Source: Planctomycetota bacterium (GTDB lineage Bacteria; Planctomycetota; SZUA-567; H5-PLA8). From it: DNA of 64,000 nt. The stretch covers positions 1 to 64,000 of the forward strand of contig JACQFI010000015.1 in assembly GCA_016200135.1 (NCBI GenBank), in the 5' to 3' direction. Of this stretch, positions 7,936 to 16,525 are shown piece after piece. Each line of letters starts with the position of its first letter. The stretch's first letter is position 1. The translations under genes and the position numbers were made by a program. A model generated the notes under the pieces. It did no database searches. It was not told the origin of the DNA and was given only the letters and a program-made list of their open reading frames with translations.

Positions 7936-8714
7936 ACTGCGAAGAGGTCCGCCTGAGCCTGGAAGAACGCGAGGACGCCGCGCGGCTGCCCGAGCCCGCG
8001 CGCGCACACCTTGCGTCCTGCCCGGCCTGCGCCGAGTACGCGAAGCTCTTTGCGCCCGGCGGCGCGACGTTGCAGGAGGCCCTCGCGCAGCCGCCCGACC
8101 CCGCAGCCTGGGCGCGCGTGAAGGCGGGTCTGGCCGAAAAGATCGAACGTAGCGGAAAGGCTAAAGCTCCGCGTGCGCGCCGCGAACGGGCCGCGCCGCC
8201 GCCGGCGTTCTGGACGCCTTTAAGGATCACCGTGGCCGCGGCGGCGGGCGTGGCGCTTGCCGTAGGTGCGTACTTCCTGCTGCACGCGCCGGAGCAGAAG
8301 AACGGCACGGAGGTCGCGCAGGACCATTCGGAGCATGGGACGCCGAACGCGGCCGCGAGCGCGCGGCTGGCGAAGCTGCAGGAGAGCGTCCAGAAGCAGT
8401 ACCTGCTGGAGGAACTCGCGAATCTGGAAGGCGCCTTACAGGAGACGGCCAACGCGGACGCGAAATCGCTCGCGCAGGACGCCGAGCTGTACGTCGAGCG
8501 GCTGCTGGCGCTGAAGGCCGTGGACGCGGGCCGCGCCAAAGAGATCCTGGGCGGGATCCGCTCGGCGCAGATCGCGCGCAAGCTGGGCGACGCGCGCAAG
8601 AAGCTGGGCCCGGACGCCGGCGAGTCGCTCACGCGCCCGCTGGACCTGGCCGCCGAAGCGCTCGGCGAGGCCGAACAGATCGCCGAGCTGGACGGAGGCC
8701 GCGATGCGAACTGA
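7932..8714 (+). CDS. Membrane anti-sigma factor with N-terminal zinc-finger-like domain
   Basis: A 260-residue single-pass membrane protein starting at the ATG that overlaps the sigma-factor stop by 4 bases. The N-terminal ~45 residues form a zf-HC2-type anti-sigma domain (C3, then HLASCPACAEY giving H-x3-C-x2-C), which binds the sigma factor in the cytoplasm. After a basic, Ala/Pro-rich linker comes one membrane helix (ITVAAAAGVALAVGAYFLL, about 105-123). The outer region is helical and Glu/Ala-rich, with no recognised sensor fold. The three-gene order sigma, anti-sigma, TPR protein suggests one operon. Confidence 0.88.
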   Translation: MNCEEVRLSLEEREDAARLPEPARAHLASCPACAEYAKLFAPGGATLQEALAQPPDPAAWARVKAGLAEKIERSGKAKAPRARRERAAPPPAFWTPLRITVAAAAGVALAVGAYFLLHAPEQKNGTEVAQDHSEHGTPNAAASARLAKLQESVQKQYLLEELANLEGALQETANADAKSLAQDAELYVERLLALKAVDAGRAKEILGGIRSAQIARKLGDARKKLGPDAGESLTRPLDLAAEALGEAEQIAELDGGRDAN

Positions 8715-9306
8715 GCGCGCGCTCCTTCTCTTAGTCCTGGCTGCCGCAGCGGCGTTCGCAGGCACGCGCGTCTCGGCCGCAGAGACGGCGGAGGACCTCT
8801 TCGCGCAGGCGGAAGCGAAGTACCGCAAGGGCGAGTACGAGGAAGCGGTGAAGCTCTACCGCGGCGTGATCGCGAAGTTCGGCGGCGACGCGCACGCGGA
8901 AGAGGCGCGCTATACCTCGGCGTTCATCCTGCAGAAGAAACTCGGCAAGCAGGAAGAGGCCCGCAAGCAATACCAGGAGATCCTGGATAAGAAAGCCGCA
9001 GGCCCGCTGCTCGCGAATTCGCTGTACCATCTGGCGGAATGCTTCGAGCAGGCCGATCGGGGCGGGCAGGCGCTGGCGCATTACGAGGTCTTCGCCAAGA
9101 AGTTCCCCAACGATTCGCGCGCGCGGCTGGTGAACAGCCGCATCGAGTACCTGAGGAACAAGGCCAACGGCGCGAAGTATCCCGAAGGCGAAAAGTCCGG
9201 CGCGCCCGAGAAGGACAACGACGACAAGAAGCCGCGCAAGCCCGCGGGCAAGACCGCCGCGGAGAGCGCGCCGCCCGCGAAGAACGAACCCGCAGCGGGG
9301 AAGTAA
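8704..9306 (+). CDS. Secreted TPR protein (YbgF/BamD-like)
   Basis: A 200-residue exported protein. The signal peptide ends near VSA|AE. TPR-like pairs of helices follow (AEAKYRKGEYEEAVKLYRG, EARYTSAFILQKKLGKQEEA, ANSLYHLAECFEQADRGGQA), as in the periplasmic YbgF/BamD-type scaffolds. The last ~50 residues are a Lys/Pro/Ala-rich disordered tail. The start overlaps the anti-sigma end by 11 bases and follows GGAGG with good spacing, so the gene is the third cistron of the sigma operon and likely shares its stress regulation. Specific partner unknown. Confidence 0.82.
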   Translation: MRTERALLLLVLAAAAAFAGTRVSAAETAEDLFAQAEAKYRKGEYEEAVKLYRGVIAKFGGDAHAEEARYTSAFILQKKLGKQEEARKQYQEILDKKAAGPLLANSLYHLAECFEQADRGGQALAHYEVFAKKFPNDSRARLVNSRIEYLRNKANGAKYPEGEKSGAPEKDNDDKKPRKPAGKTAAESAPPAKNEPAAGK

Positions 9307-9912
9307 GCGCCAGGTTCTTCTTTCGTAGACCTTTGCCGTCAGCGCTCCACGAACAGCCACGACTTCAACACAGAGGCACTCAAGACGCAGAGGCCACAGA
9401 GGGCGGATAAGAATTCCAGCAGCCGTTCTCCTCTGTTCTCTGCGTTGAAGCGTTGAAGTCGCGGCCGGATGTCGTTCACGATTCGTGCGGCGAGGACATC
9501 GGTGTTGCCACAGAGCCGCGGAGCGGCGTCAGAATGTGGCCCAGGACGTGAGTCCTGGGAAGGAAAGCGCCCCCGACTCGGGAAGTCCCGTAGGGACGAC
9601 AGAAAACGCGCGCGCTGCCGAAGCTTCTGCCGCCCCTCCGGGGCTTGCCCGCCTAAGTGCGCCCTACTCCCAGGACTTACGTCCTGGGCCACCTTCTGCC
9701 GCCCTCCGGGCTTACAAAACGGCCCATGCCCGTATTTCAGCACCTGTGTGGCCGCCCAAGCCTTCGGTGTTGCGGCTGCGAGGCGCAGCCTCGCCTAAGG
9801 ATTTTGGGGCGGTCGATTCGGAAAGGCGGAGCCTTTCCGCACAGCAGGCGGCGGAGCCGCGGTTGGGGAGAGCGGGTTCCGGGTTGGGCGGATTCGGTGC
9901 TATAATGGAGAT
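9307..9912. other. Repeat-rich spacer without genes
   Basis: Holds only short repeats. These are CACAGAGGC/GCAGAGGCC words near 9368-9400, two versions of a CCCAGGAC-NNNN-GTCCTGGG palindrome (9539-9560 and 9667-9691, roughly inverted to each other around a ~100-base spacer), and GC-rich hairpins near 9775-9870. Several open frames cross it in more than one frame, but none has a ribosome-binding site or protein-like composition. Confidence 0.6.
9831..9860. repeat. 30-bp repeat, inverted copy at 18349
   Basis: A 30-base stretch beginning GCCTTTCCGCACAGCAGG is an exact reverse complement of 18349-18378. Both lie in spacers next to membrane-protein genes and both are part of larger GC hairpins. 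Confidence 0.8.
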
Positions 9913-10659
9913 ATGGATGCGAAGCCGCGGCGCTGGTTTCAGATTCATCTGAGCACGGCGTTGGTGTTGATGCTGGCGTCGGGGATTCTGCTCTGGGCGA
10001 ACTTTTCACCGTTTAGAGACAGTGTGTGCACGGAGGGCAGTTACTCGGAATACGTGACCATCGATAAGGCCGTTCAGCGCGAAGAGATTCCCAAACTCAT
10101 CAGGGACCGACATTTTGGCTGGCCTTTTGAATTATACGTGGTCTCCGAATACGTGCGTTTCCAAGCGTATGATTGGCAAGCGGAAGGCAGCCCCGAATTC
10201 TGGTGGGAGGTTCCCAATCTGCCTTCATTTGCCGTGCGCTTAAGCGAGAATATGTGCCTTTGGATTCTGATCCTCGCAGGTATCTGTTTCACAAGCGAAT
10301 TCCTGACAAGGCGGGGCGGTTTCTCCCTTTTCTTTCGGGTTCGCATACAAACCGTTTCTTGGGCCGGAATTCTTTGCTTACTCTTTGCTTGGGCAAATTT
10401 GCGTTGGCAAAGCAGAGATATTCCAACAAACGAATACGACATTGTAATTATTCGAGAGCGCGGCTGGCCCGAATTATTTCAGTGGCAATATGCTTACTGG
10501 CATGACGCGCAGAGGGTCGGCGAACCGCAAGGCTACTATCCGTGGCAAATGGATTTTACTTCAATGCTTGAGGACACCTTTCTGAGCACCGTTGTCATTC
10601 TCGGAGCCAGCTCCGCATGCGAATACTTTTTCCGCCGCCGCGAGGCGCGCAAGCCATGA
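9913..10659 (+). CDS. HLSTA-motif membrane protein, long form
   Basis: A 248-residue membrane protein with a good start (GGAGAT before ATG). It begins MDAKPRRWFQIHLSTALVLM, with a first membrane helix to about residue 36, an exterior domain, a FGWPFELY motif near residue 73, further helices near 118-140 and 155-170, and a C-terminal helix ending in RRREARKP. The same opening, GWPF motif and basic tail are found in the 125-residue protein at 3344, so the two are paralogues, the longer form having an extra insert of about 100 residues. Codon use is less GC-rich than neighbours. Function unknown. Confidence 0.75.
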   Translation: MDAKPRRWFQIHLSTALVLMLASGILLWANFSPFRDSVCTEGSYSEYVTIDKAVQREEIPKLIRDRHFGWPFELYVVSEYVRFQAYDWQAEGSPEFWWEVPNLPSFAVRLSENMCLWILILAGICFTSEFLTRRGGFSLFFRVRIQTVSWAGILCLLFAWANLRWQSRDIPTNEYDIVIIRERGWPELFQWQYAYWHDAQRVGEPQGYYPWQMDFTSMLEDTFLSTVVILGASSACEYFFRRREARKP

Positions 10660-11123
10660 GCGAAGCGAAGCCGCAGCGCGGGCGTTCCGTAGGAACGCCA
10701 TGACGATTGCACTGCATTTCAGTGCGCACTGAAGTGCTGGGCTAATCGCAGTTGTCCCTGACGGGACAAGTTAATGGAGTCGCGGCTGAAAACACGGATG
10801 GCGAGACGCCGCCGCGAACGCCGCCGGGACGGCGGAGCTACGAATGCGGGGGGACGCCGCGGTCCTCGGCGATGCGTTCGTCCCGTGCCGGCAGGATGCC
10901 GGCGGCCCTGCCGGCCAGAGGCCGGCGCTCCGTGGCTGGCCGCTTGGGTTGCGGAGGTTTATCGGGCTGGCCTCGACGAGATAACCATAGATTTCTCCTT
11001 ACCTTATGCGCCCATAATTTACCGCGATTAGCGGTCCGACCTCGGCGATTTTTCCCGTCTGAAAGATAATCCCGGCTGAACCAGGTTTGTTGCGCGGAGC
11101 GGCATTGCGGCGGAGCAGAACGG
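10660..11123. other. Repeat-rich spacer without genes
   Basis: No gene supported. Contains a TGTCCCTGACGGGACA palindrome (10754-10769), a 42-base GC repeat (10801-10842, reverse orientation of copies at 44916 and 57470), and a run of GCCGGC-based hairpins (10889-10932). The last ~110 bases are less repetitive and may carry the promoter for the next gene. Confidence 0.55.
10801..10842. repeat. GC-rich inverted repeat, family copy 1
   Basis: Contains GCGGCG and GCCGCC runs that fold on themselves; its complement reads CGTAGCTCCGCCGTC, the opening of the copies at 44916 and 57470. All three lie between genes. Confidence 0.65.
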
Positions 11124-12932
11124 ATGACGCGGATCGGATCACTCTTCCTATCTGTGAGCTTGGCGGCAGGGCTTGCGGCGCTGGTTGGGCTCCTTGGCGC
11201 GAATGGGTTGGCGGGTTCGGCGGCGGCGGATGAAGAGGGCGGACTCGTCCGGATCGGGCCGAAGCCGACGCCGCGGGAGGAGCTGCGGCTGCTAAGCAGC
11301 GGCGAGCTGCCCGCGCCGGCGGCGCAACTGCTGCCGGTGTACCTCGAGACGCAGTGGAACCGGCTGAGCGGCAAAGACGACGCTTCCACAAAGCTCAAGC
11401 TCAAGACCGCGCCGCTGAACGCGAAAGAGCAGGCGGAGGTCGCCAAGTGGTTCGAACTGCATCCGCGGCTGCGCGAGCGGCTGCTGCTGGCGCTCGATCC
11501 GGAGCGCGACGACCTGCGCGCGGGCGCGCGGGTGGCGCTCACGCTGCTGCATAAGCTGCCCGATCCGTACGACGACGGCTTCGACCGGCTGATCGTGGCG
11601 TTTGCAACGGTGTGGGACCAGCCGGCGGCGGCGATCGGCGAGATCTCGCGGTCGCCCAAACCGATGGCGTGGGAAGATAACTTCGAGTGGCTGGTGAAGA
11701 ACGCGCGGGAGTTGGGGCCGCGCTTCAAACAGATTCCGTGGCGCTTGCAGGTCTTCAGCGCCGCCGACCAGATCTCGAAGAACGAGCGCGACTGGGCGCA
11801 GCGGCTCTACAACCACCGCGCGGGCCTGGGCGCGGAAGTCTATACGCAGCTCGCGCAGGACACCCGCAAGCTGAAAGGCCTCGGCGGCCGCATGGACAAG
11901 GCGCAGGCCGACGACACGCTGCAGAACCTGTTCAAGTACGGCGGAGTGCCCGAGGACCGGGCGTATTTCGCGCAGGAAGTCTGCCGCGCGGTGGGCGTGC
12001 CGGCGGCGGTGCTAACGGGCGAAGCGAATTCCGGGATCATGCACCACGAGATCGCATGGGTGGATTGCGATGAGGACCGCTTCACGCTGCATGTGTACGA
12101 CGAGAACGAGCGCGAGCGCGTCTTCAACCCGGAGGCGTGGGATGCGTGCTCGGGAAAGAGGATAAGCGCGGACCTGCTGCGCGCGGACGTGCGCATGTGG
12201 TCGGACGAGGACGCGGCGCTGCGCGCGGAGCTTTTTTTCCGCGTCTACCGCGATCTGGGCAAAGACCTGAAGGCCGCGCCGCGCGTGAACCTGCTCAAGG
12301 CGGCCATCGGCGAGAACCCCGACCATCGCGAGGCCTGGCAGGGCATCGCCGACGCCGTGGTGGAAGACCGCCTGCCCCGCGCGGCCGCGACGCAGCTCTG
12401 GGAGAAACTGCAGGAGCGCTTTAAAGACGCGCCCGAGGTCCTGTACGGGCTGGCGGTGCGTTTCGCGGAGGCGTTCAAAGGCGACCAGGAGCAGTTCGAG
12501 TTCTACGAGCGCGCGAGCGCGCACTTCGCCGACGCGGGCCGGCTGGACCTGGCCGCGAAGCTGCGGCTCGACGAGGCCGGGTTCCTGATCGCCAAGAAGA
12601 TGAAGTCCGAGGCCGCGCGCGCCGCGGCGGAGGGCTTAAAACAGTGCGCCGGCGCAGGGGATCTGAGCGTCGAACTCGCGAAGTTGCTCGTGAGTCTGCT
12701 CGGCGAAGCCAACCAGATCGGCCTGGCCGTGGAGCCGCTCAAGACCGCCGCGAGCAAGCTGCCGGTGATCCGGCGCTTCCACGTCAACCCGCACTGGATC
12801 GAGCTGATGGAGCTGCTGCGCGACGTATATAAGGAGACCGGCGACGAGTCCGCGATGCTCGACGTGGAGCTGCAGATCGGCATCCAGGAGCGGAACGCGG
12901 CGGGGATGATGAAGGATAATGTCAGGAAATAA
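11124..12932 (+). CDS. Secreted transglutaminase-like protein, catalytic Cys apparently lost
   Basis: A 602-residue exported protein: the signal peptide is MTRIGSLFLSVSLAAGLAAL and the following hydrophobic stretch, cut near AAA|DEE. The middle (about 255-345) looks like a transglutaminase/protease-like core: NLFKYGGVPEDRAYFAQEVC, GVPAAVLTGEANSG, MHHEIAWVD and FNPEAWD. In relatives the residue after GGV is the catalytic Cys; here it is Pro276, although a His near 306 and the Asp/Glu remain. It may therefore bind rather than cleave. The C-terminal half is a solenoid of TPR-like helices. Role likely in periplasmic protein or wall handling. It stands alone, preceded by repeats. The function assignment is tentative. 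Confidence 0.7.
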   Translation: MTRIGSLFLSVSLAAGLAALVGLLGANGLAGSAAADEEGGLVRIGPKPTPREELRLLSSGELPAPAAQLLPVYLETQWNRLSGKDDASTKLKLKTAPLNAKEQAEVAKWFELHPRLRERLLLALDPERDDLRAGARVALTLLHKLPDPYDDGFDRLIVAFATVWDQPAAAIGEISRSPKPMAWEDNFEWLVKNARELGPRFKQIPWRLQVFSAADQISKNERDWAQRLYNHRAGLGAEVYTQLAQDTRKLKGLGGRMDKAQADDTLQNLFKYGGVPEDRAYFAQEVCRAVGVPAAVLTGEANSGIMHHEIAWVDCDEDRFTLHVYDENERERVFNPEAWDACSGKRISADLLRADVRMWSDEDAALRAELFFRVYRDLGKDLKAAPRVNLLKAAIGENPDHREAWQGIADAVVEDRLPRAAATQLWEKLQERFKDAPEVLYGLAVRFAEAFKGDQEQFEFYERASAHFADAGRLDLAAKLRLDEAGFLIAKKMKSEAARAAAEGLKQCAGAGDLSVELAKLLVSLLGEANQIGLAVEPLKTAASKLPVIRRFHVNPHWIELMELLRDVYKETGDESAMLDVELQIGIQERNAAGMMKDNVRK

Positions 12933-13381
12933 AAGTTAGCTGGTTCGCTGGTTTTTTAGTTGGCTCGTTTTGCAATTGGCTGGTGTATTCAGCGAACCCG
13001 CGAACCAATTAACCAGAATAGGGGTTGTTGTCGTCAGCGCCGCAGGCGCGCGCGGAAATAGCCAGGGCCAAAGCGGAGCACAGGCCCAGGTACGCAGACC
13101 TCCATCCTGTCCAAGCCCCTTCGGGGCTTTCCCTTTTGTTAGATTGCCTTTTCCCTGGACTTACGTCCCCGGAAGCGCTGCGCTAAATTCAGGGTCCCTG
13201 ACGGGACCACTCGAGGCTCCGCGGCCGTGTGGCCACGCGCTAGCAGATGGTTTACCAAGGCAGTCCCAATGGCTTGCCCAGGCTACCAGATGGTTTGCCC
13301 TGGCAGGGCTTGAAAGCATTTCAACGCAGGTCGTAATTATGCGCCGGGGAGGTATTCTAGGCAGGGGCGGAGGGCCGACGC
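12933..13381. other. Repeat-rich spacer without genes
   Basis: Begins with interleaved GGTTCGCTGG/AACCAG words (12944-13018) that form hairpins, then words of the CAGGGC/CCCTGG family and a TCCCTGACGGGACC palindrome (13193-13206). An open frame crosses the stretch into the next gene in another frame, but it looks random. Only the last ~30 bases near the start of the next gene look like leader DNA. Confidence 0.5.
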
Positions 13382-13945
13382 GTGACCATCGACGGGCTTG
13401 CCGAGTTCCTCGCGAACTATCCGTTCACCGTTGCAGCGCTCTTTGCCGCGCCGCCGCTGTTCGCGCTGCTGCTGGGCGCGGTGCACGGGAAAGGCAACGG
13501 CGGCGGCTTGCCCTGGAAGTACGTCTACACGCTGCTGCTCTATATGGCCTGCGTGCCGGGCATCTTCGCCGCGATGCTCACCGCGTACCGCCTGCTTTTC
13601 CTCAACACCGACCTCACGAAGGTGAACGTCCTCATCTACTTCCTGCCCATCGTTTCGATGCTCGCAACGCTCGTGCTGGTGAAGCGCAATGTGGGCGAAT
13701 TCGCGCGCGTGCCCGGCTTCGGGCGCCTGGCGGGCCTGATGCTGATGCTGGGCCTGAGCTTCGGCGTCGCTTTCGTGCTCCACCGCATGCACTTCTTCAT
13801 CGGCTTCCTGGGCGACCTGGGCTCGCTGCTGCTCTACGCCACCGCGGCCTTCGCGCTGCTGCAGTGGGCGCGCAACAAGCTCTTCGGCGCGAAGGACGAC
13901 CGTGCGCTCAAGGACGTCGTGGCGGGAGAAAAAGCCGACGCTTGA
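13382..13945 (+). CDS. Four-helix membrane protein of unknown family
   Basis: A 187-residue integral membrane protein starting at GTG. Four or five hydrophobic helices are evident (FTVAALFAAPPLFALLLGAV, YVYTLLLYMACVPGIFAAML, VLIYFLPIVSMLATLVLV, LAGLMLMLGLSFGVAFVL, and a terminal LLYATAAFALLQW), with a charged C-terminal tail. It ends shortly before a convergent zinc-ribbon protein. No family recognised and no ligand residues stand out. The overlapping frame starting at 12970 is a shadow. Confidence 0.72.
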   Translation: MTIDGLAEFLANYPFTVAALFAAPPLFALLLGAVHGKGNGGGLPWKYVYTLLLYMACVPGIFAAMLTAYRLLFLNTDLTKVNVLIYFLPIVSMLATLVLVKRNVGEFARVPGFGRLAGLMLMLGLSFGVAFVLHRMHFFIGFLGDLGSLLLYATAAFALLQWARNKLFGAKDDRALKDVVAGEKADA

Positions 13946-13963
13946 AAAGGGGCTGGCCGGACT

Positions 13964-14683
13964 TTACGCCTTGTTTTCCGGCGCGGCGGGCGGCTTGGCG
14001 CCCCAGCCGTTCAGCGCACGGAAGGCCTTGTAGTACGCGTGCGAACGGAAGAGCAGCAGGATGGCGGGATCACCGGGAAAATCGGGGTCGTAACCGAGGC
14101 GCACGCCATCTTTGTGCGCGGCACAATAGGGAATCTCCACCACGCTAATCGAGATCCGTTTGTCCAGGAGCCCGCCGGTCTTGATGACCGATTGCTGGAA
14201 CGAGTCTTTGCGCGTGCTCGCCTGCCCGCAGACGCAGCAGCCCGGCGGCCACGCGGCGGGCAGCGTCCGCGACTCGGAGTTCAGCGTGGGCAGGCCCATT
14301 ACCGGCGCGAAGGTCGTGCGCGTGGCGACGTCTTCCCAGGGCAGCGGCACGGCGAAGTGCGGTTCGTCCGCCAGGGCCTGGTCGCCCGCCACATACAGGC
14401 GCTGCTGTTTGATCTCGAGGTAGTTCTGGCAGCCCTGGCAACGCAGGAAGCCAAGCACCCTCAGTTGTGAAAGTGCGCGGCCGCAGGCGGGACAGTCGGC
14501 TCGGCCGCTGAGGCCAAACGCCGCGCCGAAAAAGGCGATCGCGCCGAAGATCGCCACGATGCCCCAGCCCCAATAGCCGGTGACGAAGCCCGCAATCGCG
14601 AGCCCCACGCAGACCACGCCGCCCGCGGCCTTCGCGGTGACCTCGCTTGAGGACGTGGTGATCGGATTCGATTTTTCTTCCAT
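13964..14683 (-). CDS. Zinc-ribbon membrane protein
   Basis: A 239-residue protein with two N-terminal membrane helices (AAGGVVCVGLAIAGFVTGYW and GIVAIFGAIAFFGAAFG), then a CPACGRALSQLRVLGFLRCQGC four-Cys zinc ribbon (about 65-86), then a second CCVC-type knuckle near 150. The C-terminal domain has alternating hydrophobic strands and ends with a short Pro/Ala tail. Similar two-helix plus zinc-ribbon designs occur in hypothetical planctomycete proteins. Function unknown. It is convergent with the preceding membrane protein. Confidence 0.7.
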   Translation of the reverse strand: MEEKSNPITTSSSEVTAKAAGGVVCVGLAIAGFVTGYWGWGIVAIFGAIAFFGAAFGLSGRADCPACGRALSQLRVLGFLRCQGCQNYLEIKQQRLYVAGDQALADEPHFAVPLPWEDVATRTTFAPVMGLPTLNSESRTLPAAWPPGCCVCGQASTRKDSFQQSVIKTGGLLDKRISISVVEIPYCAAHKDGVRLGYDPDFPGDPAILLLFRSHAYYKAFRALNGWGAKPPAAPENKA

Positions 14684-14710
14684 GCGCGCCGCCGATCCTA
14701 GTTCCGCCGA

Positions 14711-14802
14711 ATGCCACGGACCAGGGCCCTTTCTGGTCCGTGCCGCGCGGCACTACAGGGCGCGGAGCGGTAACGGCCCCGTTCCGTGGCAACCGTTGGG
14801 CG
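14711..14802. repeat. ~90-bp repeat at 3' side of esterase gene
   Basis: Palindromic repeat containing TGCCACGGACCA, TGGTCCGTGCC and GGAGCGG. A second copy in the same orientation at 16293-16378 lies on the other side of the esterase gene, so the gene is bounded by direct copies. Confidence 0.65.
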
Positions 14803-14813
14803 GTCGTTCGCCG

Positions 14814-16157
14814 CTACTTGCCCGCATCCACGGTTACGGGCACCGCGCCGACGAAGGCCATCCCGGCGTCGCGGCGCTCGTCGAGATACTGCAGCAGGAA
14901 CTTGAGCGAGGACTTGACGGGACCGTTGAAGGCGTCCTTGCCGTTCACCACGATCTTGAGCGGCTTCTTGAGGTCCAGGAGGCTGGGCGCGAGGAAGACG
15001 CGGAACTTGGCCACGTTCTGCGCCTTCACTTCCAGCGTGTTGGGCGCGCTCCAGTTCGCGTCCAGCGTGCCCATCTTGAGTTTGTGCTTGATCCGCGGGG
15101 TGCCGCCTTGGCCGAGGCCCTCCATCTCGAGTTCGCCCGGGCCGGCCTCGTCGATGACGAGCCAGCGGTCGGGGGCGGCAGGCGCCACGGCGACCATAAA
15201 GTCCTTCGCGCAGGGGCTCGCGCAGACGATGCGCTTGGGGTACGGGTTGCGCTTCTGCTTGAGGAGCCATTCGCCCATGAGCTTCTGTTCGCCGCGCGGG
15301 ACGTTCATGTGGTCGCCGTCCATGGCTTTGAACTCGTACGTATAACCCGCGCCGAGTTCCTTCAGGCAGGCGGCGGCGTTCTCGGCATTGGGGAAGTCGG
15401 TGAAGTTCGCACCGCGCATGTCGCGCTTGCCGTGCCAGATGTAGACGGGCGTGTTGAGCATGCCGGCCCAGAAGACGCCCTTCCACGCGCCGCCGCCCGG
15501 CGCGATCGCGGCCCAGTGGTCGCACATGCGCGGGCCGAGGTAATACGTGCCGATGCCGCCCATCGAGTACCCCGTGAGGTAGACCTTGTCGGGATCGATG
15601 GGGAACTGCCGCGAAAGGTCCTGGACGAGCAGCGCGAGCATCTTCTCGTTCTTGGGATTGCGCCAGTAGAACTCGTTGCCCAGATCGAGCGAGGTCGGGC
15701 AGGCGAAGAAGGCGGGCAGCGCCGTCATCTCGAACTGCGTCGTCATGTGCTGCTGGCCCGAGCCCGTCCCGCTGCCGCCGCCGTGCAGGCCCAGGATGAG
15801 CGGCCAGAGCTGCGTGGGCGCGTAGCGCGGCGGCGTCGCGAGCGAGTACTCCGCGGGTTTGTCGCTCACCGTCGCGGGCAAGTCGAGCTTGAGGCCGTGC
15901 TGCACGCCGGGCTTCGCGGGCGCGAAGGCCATGGGCTGGAGCAGGCGCAGGAAGGGCTTGGGATCGTCGGCGGGCGCATCGCCCGCCTGCGCGAGCAGCG
16001 CGTCTTTCTTGGCCGCGTCCTTCTCGGCGAGGTACTTCTTCGCGAGCTCCAGCCCTTGGGACGCGCTCAGCGGCTTGGGGGCCTCTTCGGCGCGCACGCG
16101 CGCAAAAGGCGGAAGCAGCAGGACCGCAGTCCACAAAACGTAGGCTATGGCGCGCAT
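14814..16157 (-). CDS. Secreted alpha/beta-hydrolase (esterase)
   Basis: A 447-residue exported hydrolase. The signal peptide ends near RVRA|EE. The catalytic domain has the oxyanion segment LILGLHGGGSGTG and the nucleophile elbow GYSMGG with Ser near 198; a His comes at GDHMN and an Asp in WHGKRDMRG, a plausible Ser-Asp-His triad. This matches the PHB-depolymerase/feruloyl-esterase-like hydrolases that planctomycetes secrete. The ~100-residue C-terminal part has strands as in a carbohydrate-binding-like module. The substrate is unproven, perhaps acyl groups on polysaccharides. It is flanked on both sides by copies of the same repeat. Confidence 0.82.
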   Translation of the reverse strand: MRAIAYVLWTAVLLLPPFARVRAEEAPKPLSASQGLELAKKYLAEKDAAKKDALLAQAGDAPADDPKPFLRLLQPMAFAPAKPGVQHGLKLDLPATVSDKPAEYSLATPPRYAPTQLWPLILGLHGGGSGTGSGQQHMTTQFEMTALPAFFACPTSLDLGNEFYWRNPKNEKMLALLVQDLSRQFPIDPDKVYLTGYSMGGIGTYYLGPRMCDHWAAIAPGGGAWKGVFWAGMLNTPVYIWHGKRDMRGANFTDFPNAENAAACLKELGAGYTYEFKAMDGDHMNVPRGEQKLMGEWLLKQKRNPYPKRIVCASPCAKDFMVAVAPAAPDRWLVIDEAGPGELEMEGLGQGGTPRIKHKLKMGTLDANWSAPNTLEVKAQNVAKFRVFLAPSLLDLKKPLKIVVNGKDAFNGPVKSSLKFLLQYLDERRDAGMAFVGAVPVTVDAGK

Positions 16158-16525
16158 GGTTTGGCTCTCCGGCGTCGAATGAGTGCGTTATCGTAACTCC
16201 TTGGAGGAAAATACAAGCCCAAGGTAATGAATGAAAAATGGAGATACCGCATGAGACGGCGTCGCGCTTCCTTGGCAGCGGGGAATCGGCCGGAGTGCCA
16301 CGGACCAAGGCCGTTTCTGGTCCGTGCCGTGCGGCGCCAACAGCCCACGGAGCGGCAACAACCCCGCTCCGTGCCACCCGCCGTTCTCCGTGTCCTCTGT
16401 GCCCTCTGTGCCCTCTGTGCCCTCTGTGGTTAATTGTGGTTGCCGCCGCCCGCGCATTGCCGCCGCCTCTCCTTGCGCGTAGGCTCCTACGGTCTTCGCC
16501 CGCTCCACTAAAGGAGAAGCGCCGC
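16158..16525. other. Spacer between divergent secreted-protein genes
   Basis: Non-coding. It holds the promoter side of the esterase (minus) and of the next gene (plus), a copy of the 90-bp repeat (16293-16378) and a tandem repeat of the 10-mer GCCCTCTGTG (16391-16428, about four units). The ribosome-binding site AAGGAG of the plus-strand gene is at 16511. Confidence 0.55.
16293..16378. repeat. ~85-bp repeat at 5' side of esterase gene
   Basis: Direct copy of the element at 14711: GTGCCACGGACCA, TTTCTGGTCCGTGCC, then GGAGCGG and CCGCTCC hairpin arms. Confidence 0.65.

Noticed and set aside
9469..9952. Several short open frames in the spacer
   Set aside because: They cross palindromic repeats in more than one frame and have no start signals.
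12970..14148. Long plus-strand frame over the membrane protein at 13382
   Set aside because: It overlaps the better-supported membrane gene in another frame and turns to Arg-rich shadow sequence.
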